From the NCBI RefSeq assembly GCF_003314435.2, contig NZ_QNVY02000001.1:310001-374000 (forward strand): a stretch of 64,000 nucleotides of DNA. Reading direction: 5' to 3'. Shown in pieces: positions 1-8,644 of the stretch (the first letter of the stretch is position 1; each line of letters opens with the position of its first letter). A model generated the notes under the pieces. That model saw nothing but the letters and a program-made list of their open reading frames with translations, searched no databases and was not told where the DNA came from. The DNA comes from Flavobacterium petrolei. Lineage in GTDB: Bacteria; Bacteroidota; Bacteroidia; Flavobacteriales; Flavobacteriaceae. Position numbers and translations under genes: made by a program.

Positions 1-171
1 TTAGCAACTATATTAATTGCACTTATTTTACTTTCTAGCTTAAGCTTTACAGGAACATTAAGTGATACCGATTCAAAAATCATTGAAAACACAGGAAGTA
101 CAGCGCCAGCCGCAAACACTCCAGTTGCACCAGCTCAAAACACACCTGCTGCCACAAATCCAGCACAATAA
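1..171 (+). CDS. secG: SecG, preprotein translocase subunit (C-terminal part, cut by window start)
   Basis: The first 56 codons are open and end at TAA 169-171. They encode the second membrane helix (LATILIALILLSSLSFTG) followed by a hydrophilic tail rich in Ala, Pro, Asn and Thr. A helix of this kind with an A/P/N-rich tail is what SecG of Flavobacteria looks like, and secG commonly lies just upstream of groES in this family. SecG is the small inner-membrane subunit that assists SecYEG export. The N-terminus lies outside the window, so the assignment rests on the helix, the tail and the neighbour. A strong terminator follows, which separates it from groESL. Confidence 0.75.
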   Translation, partial: LATILIALILLSSLSFTGTLSDTDSKIIENTGSTAPAANTPVAPAQNTPAATNPAQ

Positions 172-190
172 ATTATTACAACATATTCTA

Positions 191-220
191 AATGCCAGCC
201 TGTCAAAGCTGGCATTTTTT
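191..220 (+). terminator. Rho-independent terminator after secG
   Basis: A 9-bp perfect stem AATGCCAGC/GCTGGCATT (191-199 with 208-216), an 8-nt loop and a T-run. It sits 20 bp after the secG stop and before groES, so groES needs its own promoter. Confidence 0.85.
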
Positions 221-248
221 ATAAGAAATTATGTCAGTTTCAGTAGCA

Positions 249-264
249 TGGCACAATTTCTGAA
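249..264 (+). promoter_or_regulatory. Possible sigma-54-type promoter of groESL
   Basis: TGGCAC at 249-254 is followed, at sigma-54 spacing, by CTGA at 260-263 where consensus has TTGC. The -24 half is perfect; the -12 half keeps the G but not the C. No TAnnTTTG element is present between the secG terminator and groES, which makes this the best visible promoter candidate. Inference only. Confidence 0.35.
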
Positions 265-306
265 ATCTTTATAGACGTTAAAATAAATATATAAAAATAT
301 AAAATC

Positions 307-582
307 ATGGCTTTAAACATTAAACCACTTTCAGACAGAGTTCTTATCGAACCCGTTGCAGCTGAAACAAAAACTGCTTCAGGGATTTTTATTCCAGATA
401 CAGCAAAAGAAAAACCACAAAAAGGAACTGTTGTTGCTGTTGGAAACGGAACAAAAGAACATACAATGACTGTAAAAATTGGCGATTCTGTTCTTTACGG
501 AAAATATGCTGGTACTGAATTAAAACTGGAAGGAAAAGATTATTTGATCATGCGTGAAGACGATATTTTAGCAATAATATAA
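307..582 (+). CDS. groES: Co-chaperonin GroES
   Basis: A 91-residue protein of the usual GroES length. It begins with the typical stretch around [12 protein letters not shown] and ends with the conserved [12 protein letters not shown]. It contains the mobile-loop region (residues about 16-32, [12 protein letters not shown]) that docks on GroEL, and the [11 protein letters not shown] strand. The heptameric lid closes the GroEL folding chamber in the cytoplasm. groEL follows after 39 bp with no terminator, so the two form one operon. The first ATG gives the family start. Confidence 0.98.
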   Translation: MALNIKPLSDRVLIEPVAAETKTASGIFIPDTAKEKPQKGTVVAVGNGTKEHTMTVKIGDSVLYGKYAGTELKLEGKDYLIMREDDILAII

Positions 583-591
583 TCGAATTAA

Positions 592-2250
<1,659 letters not shown>

Positions 2251-2270
2251 TAGCATCTTCCTTAAAATAA

Positions 2271-2303
2271 AAAACCGTCTCGATTAATCGAGACGGTTTT
2301 TTT
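2271..2303. terminator. Bidirectional terminator between groEL and the dedA-like gene
   Basis: A long perfect inverted repeat AAACCGTCTCG/CGAGACGGTTT with a 6-nt AT loop, flanked by A-run and T-run. It sits between two convergent genes and can serve both. Confidence 0.9.
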
Positions 2304-2321
2304 ATGAGTTGTATTTTTTTC

Positions 2322-3002
2322 TTATTCTTGAACTTTTGATTTTTTACTGAACTTGTAAATTACAGGTAAGACCGTTATTCCAACTAAAATCAAAACAATT
2401 AATTCGATGTGTTCTTTTAAATCAATTTGATAATTATCGAGCAAAAATCCATATAAATAGTGTCCTGCAAAAATTAATGTAAACGACCAGATAAATGAAC
2501 TTAAAATATTATAAAACATGAATTTTTGTTTATCCATGGACACAATTCCTGCTACTATAGGCGCAAAGGTTCTAAATATTGGAAGAAAACGAGCAAAAAT
2601 AATTGCCTTTCCGCCGTATTTTTCAAAAAAGTCTTTGGATTGAACCAAGTATTTTTTCTTAAACCAAAAACTATCTTCCTTGTTGTACAAATAGTAACCA
2701 CTTTTTGAACCAAACCAGTATCCTACTACATTCCCTAAGATTCCTGATAACGCCACAAGGGTTGATAAAAGAACAACATTTATAAAATCGTTATTAATAA
2801 ATACAATATTCTCTATTAATTCACGGCTGTAAATTCCCGCCAAAAACAACAAACTATCTCCTGGTAAAAAGAAACCAGCAAAGAGGCCTGTTTCGGCAAA
2901 TACAATAAATAAAACTATATAAATACCCAATTTAATTCCATTAACATCAAAATGAATATAAAAAAGTGGGTCAATTAAATTCTTCCAATCAAAATCGTTC
3001 AT
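2322..3002 (-). CDS. DedA family membrane protein
   Basis: A 226-residue polytopic membrane protein of the DedA/SNARE-associated family. It has the typical ETGLFAGFFLPGDSLLFLAG motif (residues about 37-56), the central segment with GYWFGSKSGY, and the FARFLPIFRTFAPIVAG motif (residues about 136-152), whose arginine is essential in studied DedA proteins. Family members act as lipid flippases or scramblases in the inner membrane and affect proton-motive force and division; the exact lipid here cannot be read from sequence. It is transcribed alone, converging on groEL. About 220 bp upstream (3003-3224) hold no gene I can recognise. Confidence 0.9.
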   Translation of the reverse strand: MNDFDWKNLIDPLFYIHFDVNGIKLGIYIVLFIVFAETGLFAGFFLPGDSLLFLAGIYSRELIENIVFINNDFINVVLLSTLVALSGILGNVVGYWFGSKSGYYLYNKEDSFWFKKKYLVQSKDFFEKYGGKAIIFARFLPIFRTFAPIVAGIVSMDKQKFMFYNILSSFIWSFTLIFAGHYLYGFLLDNYQIDLKEHIELIVLILVGITVLPVIYKFSKKSKVQE

Positions 3003-3224
3003 TCTTAGGTTTTTTATGCTAAAATTATTCGTGCGTGAAAGTACGGATAATATATCTTAACAACAATTTATTGCTTTATTTTAAAGTTTTATTAACGGTT
3101 CATTATGCCTCTTCATTTTGAATATAAATTATACTCCTCTATTTATCAAATACCGTACAAGGATTACAAAATTTTACACTGATTTAACTACTGTGACAAT
3201 ATGTAATTTTATTAAAAAAAAGGT

Positions 3225-4580
3225 TTACAATTCAAATTCTTGCCCCATCAAAGGAACTTTACAATCAAAATCATATTTTTCATGCACTTTTATACGGAGC
3301 TCATCTAATGGCTCATTTTCACCATGAACTAAAAAAACTCTGGTTGGTTTATTTTCCAATTCGGACAACCAATTGAGCAAATCTTTTTGATCTCCATGCG
3401 CTGATAAACCTTGTATCTCTAGCACATTTGCTTTTACCGGATAATACTGCCCATGAATTTTAATTTCTGACGCTCCTTCTAACAACTTTCTTCCGCGTGT
3501 TCCTTCGGCTTGATACCCTACAATAATCAAAGTAGTTTCCGGAAGACCAATATAATGTTCGAGATAACTCAAAACCCTTCCTCCAGTTACCATTCCGCTG
3601 GCTGCTATCACCACTTTAGGTTGCTCATCAAAAATCACCTCCATGGTTTCCTGATAATCCGAAACCAATGAAAACATTTCACTCATTTCGGCACATTCTT
3701 CCAAGGACAATTTGTGCCACTTTTGGTTATTCGAAAAAATATTCAATGCATTTATTCCCATTGGTGTATCGATAATGTATGGAATATGAGGGATTTTATC
3801 TTCTTTTCTGAGTTGCCACAATAGATACATGATGGTTTGCGCACGCTCAACGGCAAAACTCGGAATAATAATAGTTCCACCTTTATTGACGGTATTATTG
3901 ATATACATTTCCAATTCTAATTTAGTGTCCGTTTTAGGATGAATACGATTTCCGTAGGTACTTTCCAGAAAAACATAATCGGCTTTTTTAGGTTTGGTTG
4001 GGGGATACATTAACACATCATCATCACGGCCAATGTCACCTGAGAAAACTAAAGTCTTATTTTCAAGTGTTAGAGCAATACTGCAAGCCCCCAGAATATG
4101 TCCTGCATTGGTATAAACAGCTTCGATTTGCGCATCTAAAGCAACAGCCTCATTAGTTTCAATTACTCTAAATAGCGGAAAAACTTTCTCAGCTTGATCC
4201 ACCGTGTACAGCGGCTCGGCTATTTCATGTTTCGAATATTTCCCTTCATTGGCATTTTTAGCCTCTTCTTCCTGAATTTTAGCACTATCTAAAAGAATTA
4301 GTTTGGTAATATCTTTTGTAGGCCTTGTACAATATATTTTCCCTGAAAAACCTTGATTAACTAATCTTGGCAACCAGCCACAATGATCTAAATGTCCATG
4401 AGTCAGCAAAACAAAGTCTATTGTGGATGCCAAAACAGGCAGAGGCTCCCAGTTAAGTTCGCGCAACGGCTTTAATCCTTGAAACAATCCACAATCAATC
4501 AAAATCCGAATTCCGTTACTTTCAATTAATGTTTTAGAACCGGTTACAGTTCCCGCTCCACCTATAAATCTTACTTTCAT
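3225..4580 (-). CDS. MBL-fold beta-CASP metallo-hydrolase, probable RNA-processing exonuclease
   Basis: A 451-residue metallo-beta-lactamase-fold protein with the zinc signature HGHLDH at residues 61-66. A beta-CASP region follows (GTIIIPSFAVERAQTIMYLLW, then ASGMVTGGRVLSYLEHY), then a C-terminal RNA-specificity segment with LSAHGDQKDLLNWL and VFLVHGENEP, which carry the late histidine ligands. The architecture matches the CPSF73-like bacterial exonuclease group (YhcR/RNase J relatives, but distinct from RNase J). It is expected to be a cytoplasmic, zinc-dependent RNA nuclease. It lies 44 bp downstream of the ATP-cone/PD-(D/E)xK gene on the same strand, with a possible promoter in the gap. 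Substrate unknown. Confidence 0.88.
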   Translation of the reverse strand: MKVRFIGGAGTVTGSKTLIESNGIRILIDCGLFQGLKPLRELNWEPLPVLASTIDFVLLTHGHLDHCGWLPRLVNQGFSGKIYCTRPTKDITKLILLDSAKIQEEEAKNANEGKYSKHEIAEPLYTVDQAEKVFPLFRVIETNEAVALDAQIEAVYTNAGHILGACSIALTLENKTLVFSGDIGRDDDVLMYPPTKPKKADYVFLESTYGNRIHPKTDTKLELEMYINNTVNKGGTIIIPSFAVERAQTIMYLLWQLRKEDKIPHIPYIIDTPMGINALNIFSNNQKWHKLSLEECAEMSEMFSLVSDYQETMEVIFDEQPKVVIAASGMVTGGRVLSYLEHYIGLPETTLIIVGYQAEGTRGRKLLEGASEIKIHGQYYPVKANVLEIQGLSAHGDQKDLLNWLSELENKPTRVFLVHGENEPLDELRIKVHEKYDFDCKVPLMGQEFEL

Positions 4581-4612
4581 GGGATTTGATTTTTAAAATT
4601 AAACTGACAGTA

Positions 4613-4620
4613 CAAACTTA
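4613..4620 (-). promoter_or_regulatory. TAnnTTTG -7 element before the MBL-fold gene
   Basis: On the minus strand this reads TAAGTTTG, a full match to the Bacteroidetes -7 consensus. It is about 33 bp before the start codon at 4580. No clear -33 TTG was seen, so it is a candidate only. Confidence 0.4.
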
Positions 4621-4624
4621 CTAC

Positions 4625-5455
4625 TTAGAAATACCTACATAATTCTGATGCCTCTTTCAGCACATTTTTCATCCGATTTTCACTTAATCCAATCCTATTG
4701 AGACAATCCGAATTGTTAATTATTTCCTTTACTAAAATGACATCTAAAATTAGTAACTTATCTTTTTCAGCGAGAGACAAAGTCGTCAAACAGGTGACTG
4801 GATAAAGCGAATTAGTATCATTTTTGGTTTTCAAATTATTTTCCGCTGGATAGTCCCAGCTCAGCAAACTCAATTCAGAACATTTAGAAAATGTAATTGC
4901 ATCTGCAGTAAAACGGTTATTAGTAACAATCCAACATTTAGAAACGGTGTCTTTTTGGTCAAAAATAGGATGCTTCCTTTCTTTTATATCATTAAAACGA
5001 GACAAAATATACATCGGGACTTTCACATCAGACGCGACATCTCTACCCGCATGATACTTACATTCGACCATAGCAATAATTTCATTTTTTTTGACCAAAA
5101 CATCTATTTCATGCGAAACACATTTTCCTTGCAAAGTCAAATTGGTAATCGTTTTGTAGTTTTCAGCAGCAAAAAGACGGGCTATATATTTTTCGAAAAA
5201 GAAACCTGCAGGACCTAAAAGCCGAATTGCTTCTCTTAAATTATATCGTGCTGCATGGGAATTAGCAGTTTTTTTCAATAGCGAAAAAGCCATTTTATAA
5301 ATTTCTTTCGTGGAAATACCTTCATACATCTGCTTTTTTATAGCATAAAGTATGTTATCAACCACAACAGCACTTGCACCCGATTTCAAAAGAGATTTTT
5401 TGAGTTTATCTGAGTTAAATTCGACAATATCTCCAGAATGTTTGATGATTTTCAT
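4625..5455 (-). CDS. ATP-cone domain fused to a PD-(D/E)xK (Mrr-like) nuclease domain
   Basis: A 276-residue two-domain protein. Residues 1-90 form an ATP-cone, the nucleotide-sensing regulatory domain of NrdR and ribonucleotide reductases (IIKHSGDIVEFNSDKLKKSLLKSGAS, later YNLREAIRLLGP). Residues about 85-200 form a restriction-endonuclease-like core with E88, D118 (HEIDVLVKKN) and E131-x-K133 (MVECKYH), so all PD-(D/E)xK catalytic positions are present. The C-terminal 70 residues are not recognised. It is the likely first gene of a pair with the MBL-fold beta-CASP gene. Known of the family: such fusions have been noted among ATP-cone proteins, but I know of no defined function. A nucleotide-regulated nuclease is an inference. 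Confidence 0.8.
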   Translation of the reverse strand: MKIIKHSGDIVEFNSDKLKKSLLKSGASAVVVDNILYAIKKQMYEGISTKEIYKMAFSLLKKTANSHAARYNLREAIRLLGPAGFFFEKYIARLFAAENYKTITNLTLQGKCVSHEIDVLVKKNEIIAMVECKYHAGRDVASDVKVPMYILSRFNDIKERKHPIFDQKDTVSKCWIVTNNRFTADAITFSKCSELSLLSWDYPAENNLKTKNDTNSLYPVTCLTTLSLAEKDKLLILDVILVKEIINNSDCLNRIGLSENRMKNVLKEASELCRYF

Positions 5456-5513
5456 ATTCGTAATGTTTTGATAAACAAACTCTTAAATCACCACTAAAGA
5501 TACGAAAAAAAGA

Positions 5514-5957
5514 CTACTTATTTTGTTTTTGATAATAAAATCCAGGAACAAATAACAGTACAAAAATAGGTTGGATTAAAAACCTACGGACATAAAATAG
5601 AATCCAATTACTATTTTCATTTGCGTAGTAAACAATGTAGAAAAAAGCAGCCATTAGAATCATGAAGAAAAAGTAATACAGTGCAAAAGCAAATTTCACC
5701 ATTGTCACATCTTTGAAGAGGACATAGATAATACCCAACGAGATCGCAGTATTTAATGTATAACGAAAAAATAATCCTAAAAATAATTGGGTCGGATTAA
5801 AACTTGGCAATCGTAGCTTGGTAAAATCTTTTTTGAAAAAATCCAAAAAAGGATCATAGAATAACTCATTTTCAAAAGCACGAACCAGCACCAACAATGC
5901 CACCAAAAAAAGGAATTGTAGCACTCGTATTTTGTTATTTAGTATCTTTTGAAGCAT
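5514..5957 (-). CDS. Exosortase F system-associated membrane protein
   Basis: A 147-residue protein with about four hydrophobic helices (starting near residues 12, 55, 82 and 124) and little else. Its start overlaps the end of xrtF by 23 bp, which implies translational coupling. A small integral membrane protein directly after xrtF is the expected partner in Flavobacteriia (family usually called exosortase F-associated protein). The recognition depends on size, membrane topology and position. The molecular role is unknown; it may help the exosortase fold, localise or select substrates. Confidence 0.8.
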   Translation of the reverse strand: MLQKILNNKIRVLQFLFLVALLVLVRAFENELFYDPFLDFFKKDFTKLRLPSFNPTQLFLGLFFRYTLNTAISLGIIYVLFKDVTMVKFAFALYYFFFMILMAAFFYIVYYANENSNWILFYVRRFLIQPIFVLLFVPGFYYQKQNK

Positions 5958-6489
5958 ATCTAGAAAAATTACGGACCCAAATTAACCACAACATAAAAAC
6001 TACACCATAAATATACAAAGGAAAAAGGACTCCGTGTAAAAACGGCTCTTGTTTTGGAAAATAAAAAATCAGGGCACTTAAAGCCGCAATTCTCAAAACA
6101 TTCAATACGTAAATAAGCAGGCTTCCGCCAAAGATAAATAGCAATGTTATTTTTAGTTTCCCTGAAAAAGCTACCACAAATGAAATAAACAAAATAATCA
6201 CACTAACAGCATTACAACCTTCGACAATTCGGGCAACATATTTATCATTGAAAAACAGCTTCATATAAGGATGAATCTCACTTTTTTTAATGTAGGATTG
6301 ATTATTAAATAATCGCATGACTTGTTCTGTATTATCACTCACTATTCTGGTAATAGAATCCATTTCGTTTTCTTCAAAACTATTAAGATAGCGCTGATAC
6401 AAAAAAGTTAGTACTATATATGTCAAAAAAAAAGTGCCCAGAAAAAGCAAAAACGGTTTGTAGAGAATAAAATATTTTTTCAAAATCAA
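5935..6489 (-). CDS. xrtF: Exosortase XrtF (membrane cysteine transpeptidase)
   Basis: A 184-residue polytopic membrane protein with the three exosortase catalytic positions visible: C92 in EGCNAVSV, R133 in NVLRIAAL, and H152 in FLHGVLFP. These lie at membrane-edge loops, as in other exosortases. Exosortases cleave and transfer C-terminal sorting tails (PEP-CTERM and analogues) of exported proteins. Length and Cys-Arg-His spacing fit the short XrtF type of Flavobacteriia. No substrate with an obvious sorting tail is visible in this window. The start is the first ATG, only 8 bp after a TAnnTTTG element, so the transcript may be nearly leaderless. Confidence 0.9.
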   Translation of the reverse strand: MILKKYFILYKPFLLFLGTFFLTYIVLTFLYQRYLNSFEENEMDSITRIVSDNTEQVMRLFNNQSYIKKSEIHPYMKLFFNDKYVARIVEGCNAVSVIILFISFVVAFSGKLKITLLFIFGGSLLIYVLNVLRIAALSALIFYFPKQEPFLHGVLFPLYIYGVVFMLWLIWVRNFSRYASKDTK

Positions 6490-6497
6490 ATTTTTAA

Positions 6498-6505
6498 CAA
6501 ATTTA
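6498..6505 (-). promoter_or_regulatory. TAnnTTTG -7 element of the xrtF operon
   Basis: Minus-strand TAAATTTG, with its 3' end 8 bp from the xrtF ATG. The expected transcription start is within 3-5 nt of the start codon. It is divergent from the plus-strand element at 6531. Confidence 0.45.
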
Positions 6506-6530
6506 TGTAATTTTTGAAACTGGCTTTAAA

Positions 6531-6538
6531 TACTTTTG
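6531..6538 (+). promoter_or_regulatory. TAnnTTTG -7 element of the GAF/fRMsr-like gene
   Basis: TACTTTTG, a full consensus match, 20 bp before the ATG at 6559. A TTG at 6514-6516 could serve as -33, though the 14-bp spacer is shorter than usual. Confidence 0.6.
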
Positions 6539-6558
6539 CATAAATAAAAATTAAAAAC

Positions 6559-7014
6559 ATGACATTTCAAGAATTACAACCAAAAGTAACCGAAATCACA
6601 TTAAATACAACGCTTTCAAGAGATGAAAAACTATTGTCTATTTGTCAATTGTTAAGCGAATCAGTAGATTATTATAATTGGGTTGGATTTTATTTTGCAA
6701 ATCATGAATCTAAAACATTGCACTTAGGACCTTATGTAGGAGCAGAAACAGACCACACAGTAATCCCTTTCGGAAAAGGAATTTGCGGACAAGTAGCCGT
6801 TTCTAACGAAAACTTTGTAGTTCCTGACGTTTCGGCACAAGACAATTATATCGCTTGTAGTTTTACCGTAAAATCAGAAATCGTGGTACCGCTTTTTGTA
6901 AATGGAGAAAACATAGGTCAAATTGATATTGACAGTCATGTAATAGATCCTTTCACTGAAGAGGATGAAAAATTCTTGGAATTTGTAAATAAAGAGGTGG
7001 CTAAATTGTACTAA
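6559..7014 (+). CDS. GAF domain protein, free methionine-(R)-sulfoxide reductase-like
   Basis: A 151-residue single GAF domain protein of the free-Met-(R)-SO reductase (fRMsr, MsrC) family by overall pattern: WVGFYF, LGPYVGAE, IPFGKGICGQVA, VPDVSAQDNYIAC, SEIVVPL, and IDIDS near the end. Two of the three redox cysteines of the E. coli enzyme are present, at C76 (resolving, GICG) and C100 (catalytic, YIAC). The third (E. coli C84, usually in a CVRIPFG context) is replaced; here the stretch reads ETDHTVIPFG. It probably repairs oxidised free methionine in the cytoplasm through the two-cysteine route, or has become a GAF sensor. Flanked by divergent promoters with xrtF. Confidence 0.85.
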   Translation: MTFQELQPKVTEITLNTTLSRDEKLLSICQLLSESVDYYNWVGFYFANHESKTLHLGPYVGAETDHTVIPFGKGICGQVAVSNENFVVPDVSAQDNYIACSFTVKSEIVVPLFVNGENIGQIDIDSHVIDPFTEEDEKFLEFVNKEVAKLY

Positions 7015-7020
7015 AATAAT

Positions 7021-7028
7021 TATATTTG
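7021..7028 (+). promoter_or_regulatory. TAnnTTTG -7 element that fixes the start of the next gene
   Basis: TATATTTG, a full match, 7 bp after the previous stop. Transcription would begin near 7033, so an in-frame TTG at 7030 cannot be the start and ATG 7048 is preferred. Confidence 0.55.
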
Positions 7029-7047
7029 GTTGCAAATAAAACGTCTT

Positions 7048-7989
7048 ATGTCAACTAATTCATTTGCTGCAATATTATTTTTGCTGTCCACTTTATCATT
7101 TTCACAAACTCCAAAAGACGGGAAAATATTTTTAGATTCAACATGGAATGAGACTACTGAAGCAAATCATAAATATTATAGGATAGTCAAAGATTATTAT
7201 TCTGATAAAGAAAGCTATAAAATTTATGATTATTTTAAATCCGGAGTTTTACAAATGGCTGGAGCCTCAAAATTCAAAGATCGTTTACAAAAAGAAGGAC
7301 AGTTTGTTTATTATTATGAAAATGGCAACAAAGAATCCATGGAAAGTTATATAAACGGTTCGCAAACTGGAAAACAATACAATTGGTATCAAAATGGACA
7401 AAAAAAATCAGAGACTGAATTTTTCATCGATAACAACACCAGATATCCTAATTATAAAATAATTCAATTTCGGGACATAAATGGTAACCAAAAAATAATT
7501 GATGGTAATGGTGATTATGAAACGAAAACTGACAATTTCTATGAAACCGGCAAAATTGTTAATGGTTTAAAACATGGAATATGGGAAGGTGTTGTTAATT
7601 CTGAAAAGTATACCTATACCGAAAATTATGTAGAGGGAAATCTTATATCTGGAACAAGCACAGATTACAACAATATTAAATATAATTATACTTCAATAAC
7701 TACTATGCCTGGACCAAAAAAGGGCATAAAGCATTTTTACAATTTTATTAGCAATAATTTCATCCAACCCAAAGAAGCTAAATTATATAACGTGTCAGGC
7801 ACTGTATATTTAACCTTCATTATTGAAAAAGACGGTAGAGCGAGTGATATTAAAGTTGTCAGAAAGGTAGGTTTCGGAATTGATGAAGAAGCTATTCGAA
7901 TAGTCAAAAGTTATAACCAATGGAGTGCTAGTAAAACAAGAGGAATGAGCAGAAGTGTAATGTATTCTTTACCTATATCAATAAAATAA
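7048..7989 (+). CDS. Secreted MORN-like repeat protein with TonB C-terminal domain
   Basis: About 313 residues from ATG 7048. A signal peptide (STNSFAAILFLLSTLSFSQ) leads into a middle part with YwqK/MORN-like repeats (YYENGNKESMESYINGSQTG, then WYQNGQKKSETEF). The C-terminal 90 residues resemble the TonB C-terminal fold (SGTVYLTFIIEKDGRASDIKVVRKVGFGIDEEAIRIV). Bacteroidetes encode many such proteins with a TonB fold but no N-terminal membrane anchor; they are probably periplasmic or envelope proteins and not true energy transducers. The in-frame TTG at 7030 is rejected because it lies at or before the predicted transcription start. Stands alone between GAF protein and rpsO. Confidence 0.8.
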   Translation: MSTNSFAAILFLLSTLSFSQTPKDGKIFLDSTWNETTEANHKYYRIVKDYYSDKESYKIYDYFKSGVLQMAGASKFKDRLQKEGQFVYYYENGNKESMESYINGSQTGKQYNWYQNGQKKSETEFFIDNNTRYPNYKIIQFRDINGNQKIIDGNGDYETKTDNFYETGKIVNGLKHGIWEGVVNSEKYTYTENYVEGNLISGTSTDYNNIKYNYTSITTMPGPKKGIKHFYNFISNNFIQPKEAKLYNVSGTVYLTFIIEKDGRASDIKVVRKVGFGIDEEAIRIVKSYNQWSASKTRGMSRSVMYSLPISIK

Positions 7990-8054
7990 TTCTCAAATGA
8001 GTTAAATACTATTTTTAAAACTGAAAGATACAAAATACTAATATCATCTAAAAC

Positions 8055-8084
8055 TTGTCGATTTGAAAATAAAGATTATCTTTG
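8055..8084 (+). promoter_or_regulatory. Promoter of rpsO (TTG-N19-TAnnTTTG)
   Basis: TTG at 8055-8057, then 19 bp, then TATCTTTG at 8077-8084. This is the complete Bacteroidetes housekeeping promoter pattern with correct spacing, 56 bp before the rpsO ATG. Confidence 0.75.
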
Positions 8085-8140
8085 CACCCGTCTTACAATA
8101 GATGTATGACATACATAAAAATCATTAAACAAATATTGGA

Positions 8141-8407
8141 ATGTATTTAACTAAAGAGATTAAAGAAGAAATCTTCGCTCAACACGGAGAAAAAACAAAC
8201 ACAGGAAAAGCTGAAGCGCAGATTGCTTTATTCACTTTCAGAATTAGCCACTTGACTGAGCACTTGAAAAAAAATCGTCATGATTATAATACAGAGCGTT
8301 CATTAGTATTGCTTGTAGGTAAAAGAAGATCTTTGTTGGATTACTTGAAGAAAACAGAAATCAACAGATACCGTGAAATTATCAAAGTATTGAATATCAG
8401 AAAATAA
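8141..8407 (+). CDS. rpsO: 30S ribosomal protein S15
   Basis: An 88-residue protein of exactly the S15 size and pattern, with the 16S rRNA-contacting segments TGKAEAQIALFTFRISHLTEHLKK and LVGKRRSLLDYLKK (residues about 22-75). It binds the central domain of 16S rRNA early in 30S assembly. A complete promoter precedes it and a terminator follows within 10 bp, so it is probably transcribed alone. It still keeps the ancient rpsO-pnp order, since pnp begins 237 bp downstream. Confidence 0.98.
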   Translation: MYLTKEIKEEIFAQHGEKTNTGKAEAQIALFTFRISHLTEHLKKNRHDYNTERSLVLLVGKRRSLLDYLKKTEINRYREIIKVLNIRK

Positions 8408-8414
8408 TCAATAT

Positions 8415-8445
8415 AAAAGAGGTGCGAAAGTGCCTCTTTTTTTAT
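8415..8445 (+). terminator. Terminator after rpsO
   Basis: Stem AAAAGAGG/CCTCTTTT (8415-8422 with 8433-8440) with a 10-nt loop and a T-run to 8443. Confidence 0.85.
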
Positions 8446-8568
8446 TTTACAATTTAAAGTCTAAAGGTTCTATTTTGGTCCTGACACAAAAGGGATTAGA
8501 ATCAAGACTACACCATAAAGTCTGTACTAAATCAGTATAGATGAATAAAAAAAGTTTGGTTTTTCATT

Positions 8569-8620
8569 GGGTTTTAGGCATTAACTACGCAAAACAACAA
8601 CTACAACACAACTAAAACCC
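8569..8620 (+). promoter_or_regulatory. Stem-loop in the pnp leader
   Basis: GGGTTTTAG at 8569-8577 pairs perfectly with CTAAAACCC at 8612-8620. It encloses a 34-nt loop made almost only of A and C (CAACAACTACAACAC and similar). It ends 24 bp before the pnp ATG and has no T-run, so it is not a terminator. In E. coli, PNPase controls its own mRNA through a leader stem-loop cut by RNase III; a similar control here is inference. No standard promoter was found in 8446-8644. Confidence 0.5.
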
Positions 8621-8644
8621 ATGTTTAACTAATAAATTAAATTT

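Noticed and set aside
62..274. 70-codon plus-strand frame overlapping secG
   Set aside because: It is out of frame with the recognisable SecG end, runs through the terminator hairpin and has no family-like pattern.
2526..2708. Plus-strand frame inside the dedA-like gene
   Set aside because: It is antisense to a well-supported DedA protein and has no independent signal; the same holds for the many other antisense frames in groEL, ftsZ, dnaG and rlmN.
3003..3224. Possible small RNA gene or ORF in the gap before dedA
   Set aside because: No promoter pair, hairpin plus T-run or start codon with a plausible product was found.
7030..7047. TTG start for the TonB C-terminal protein
   Set aside because: It would lie before or at the transcription start set by the TAnnTTTG element at 7021-7028; ATG 7048 gives a clean signal peptide.
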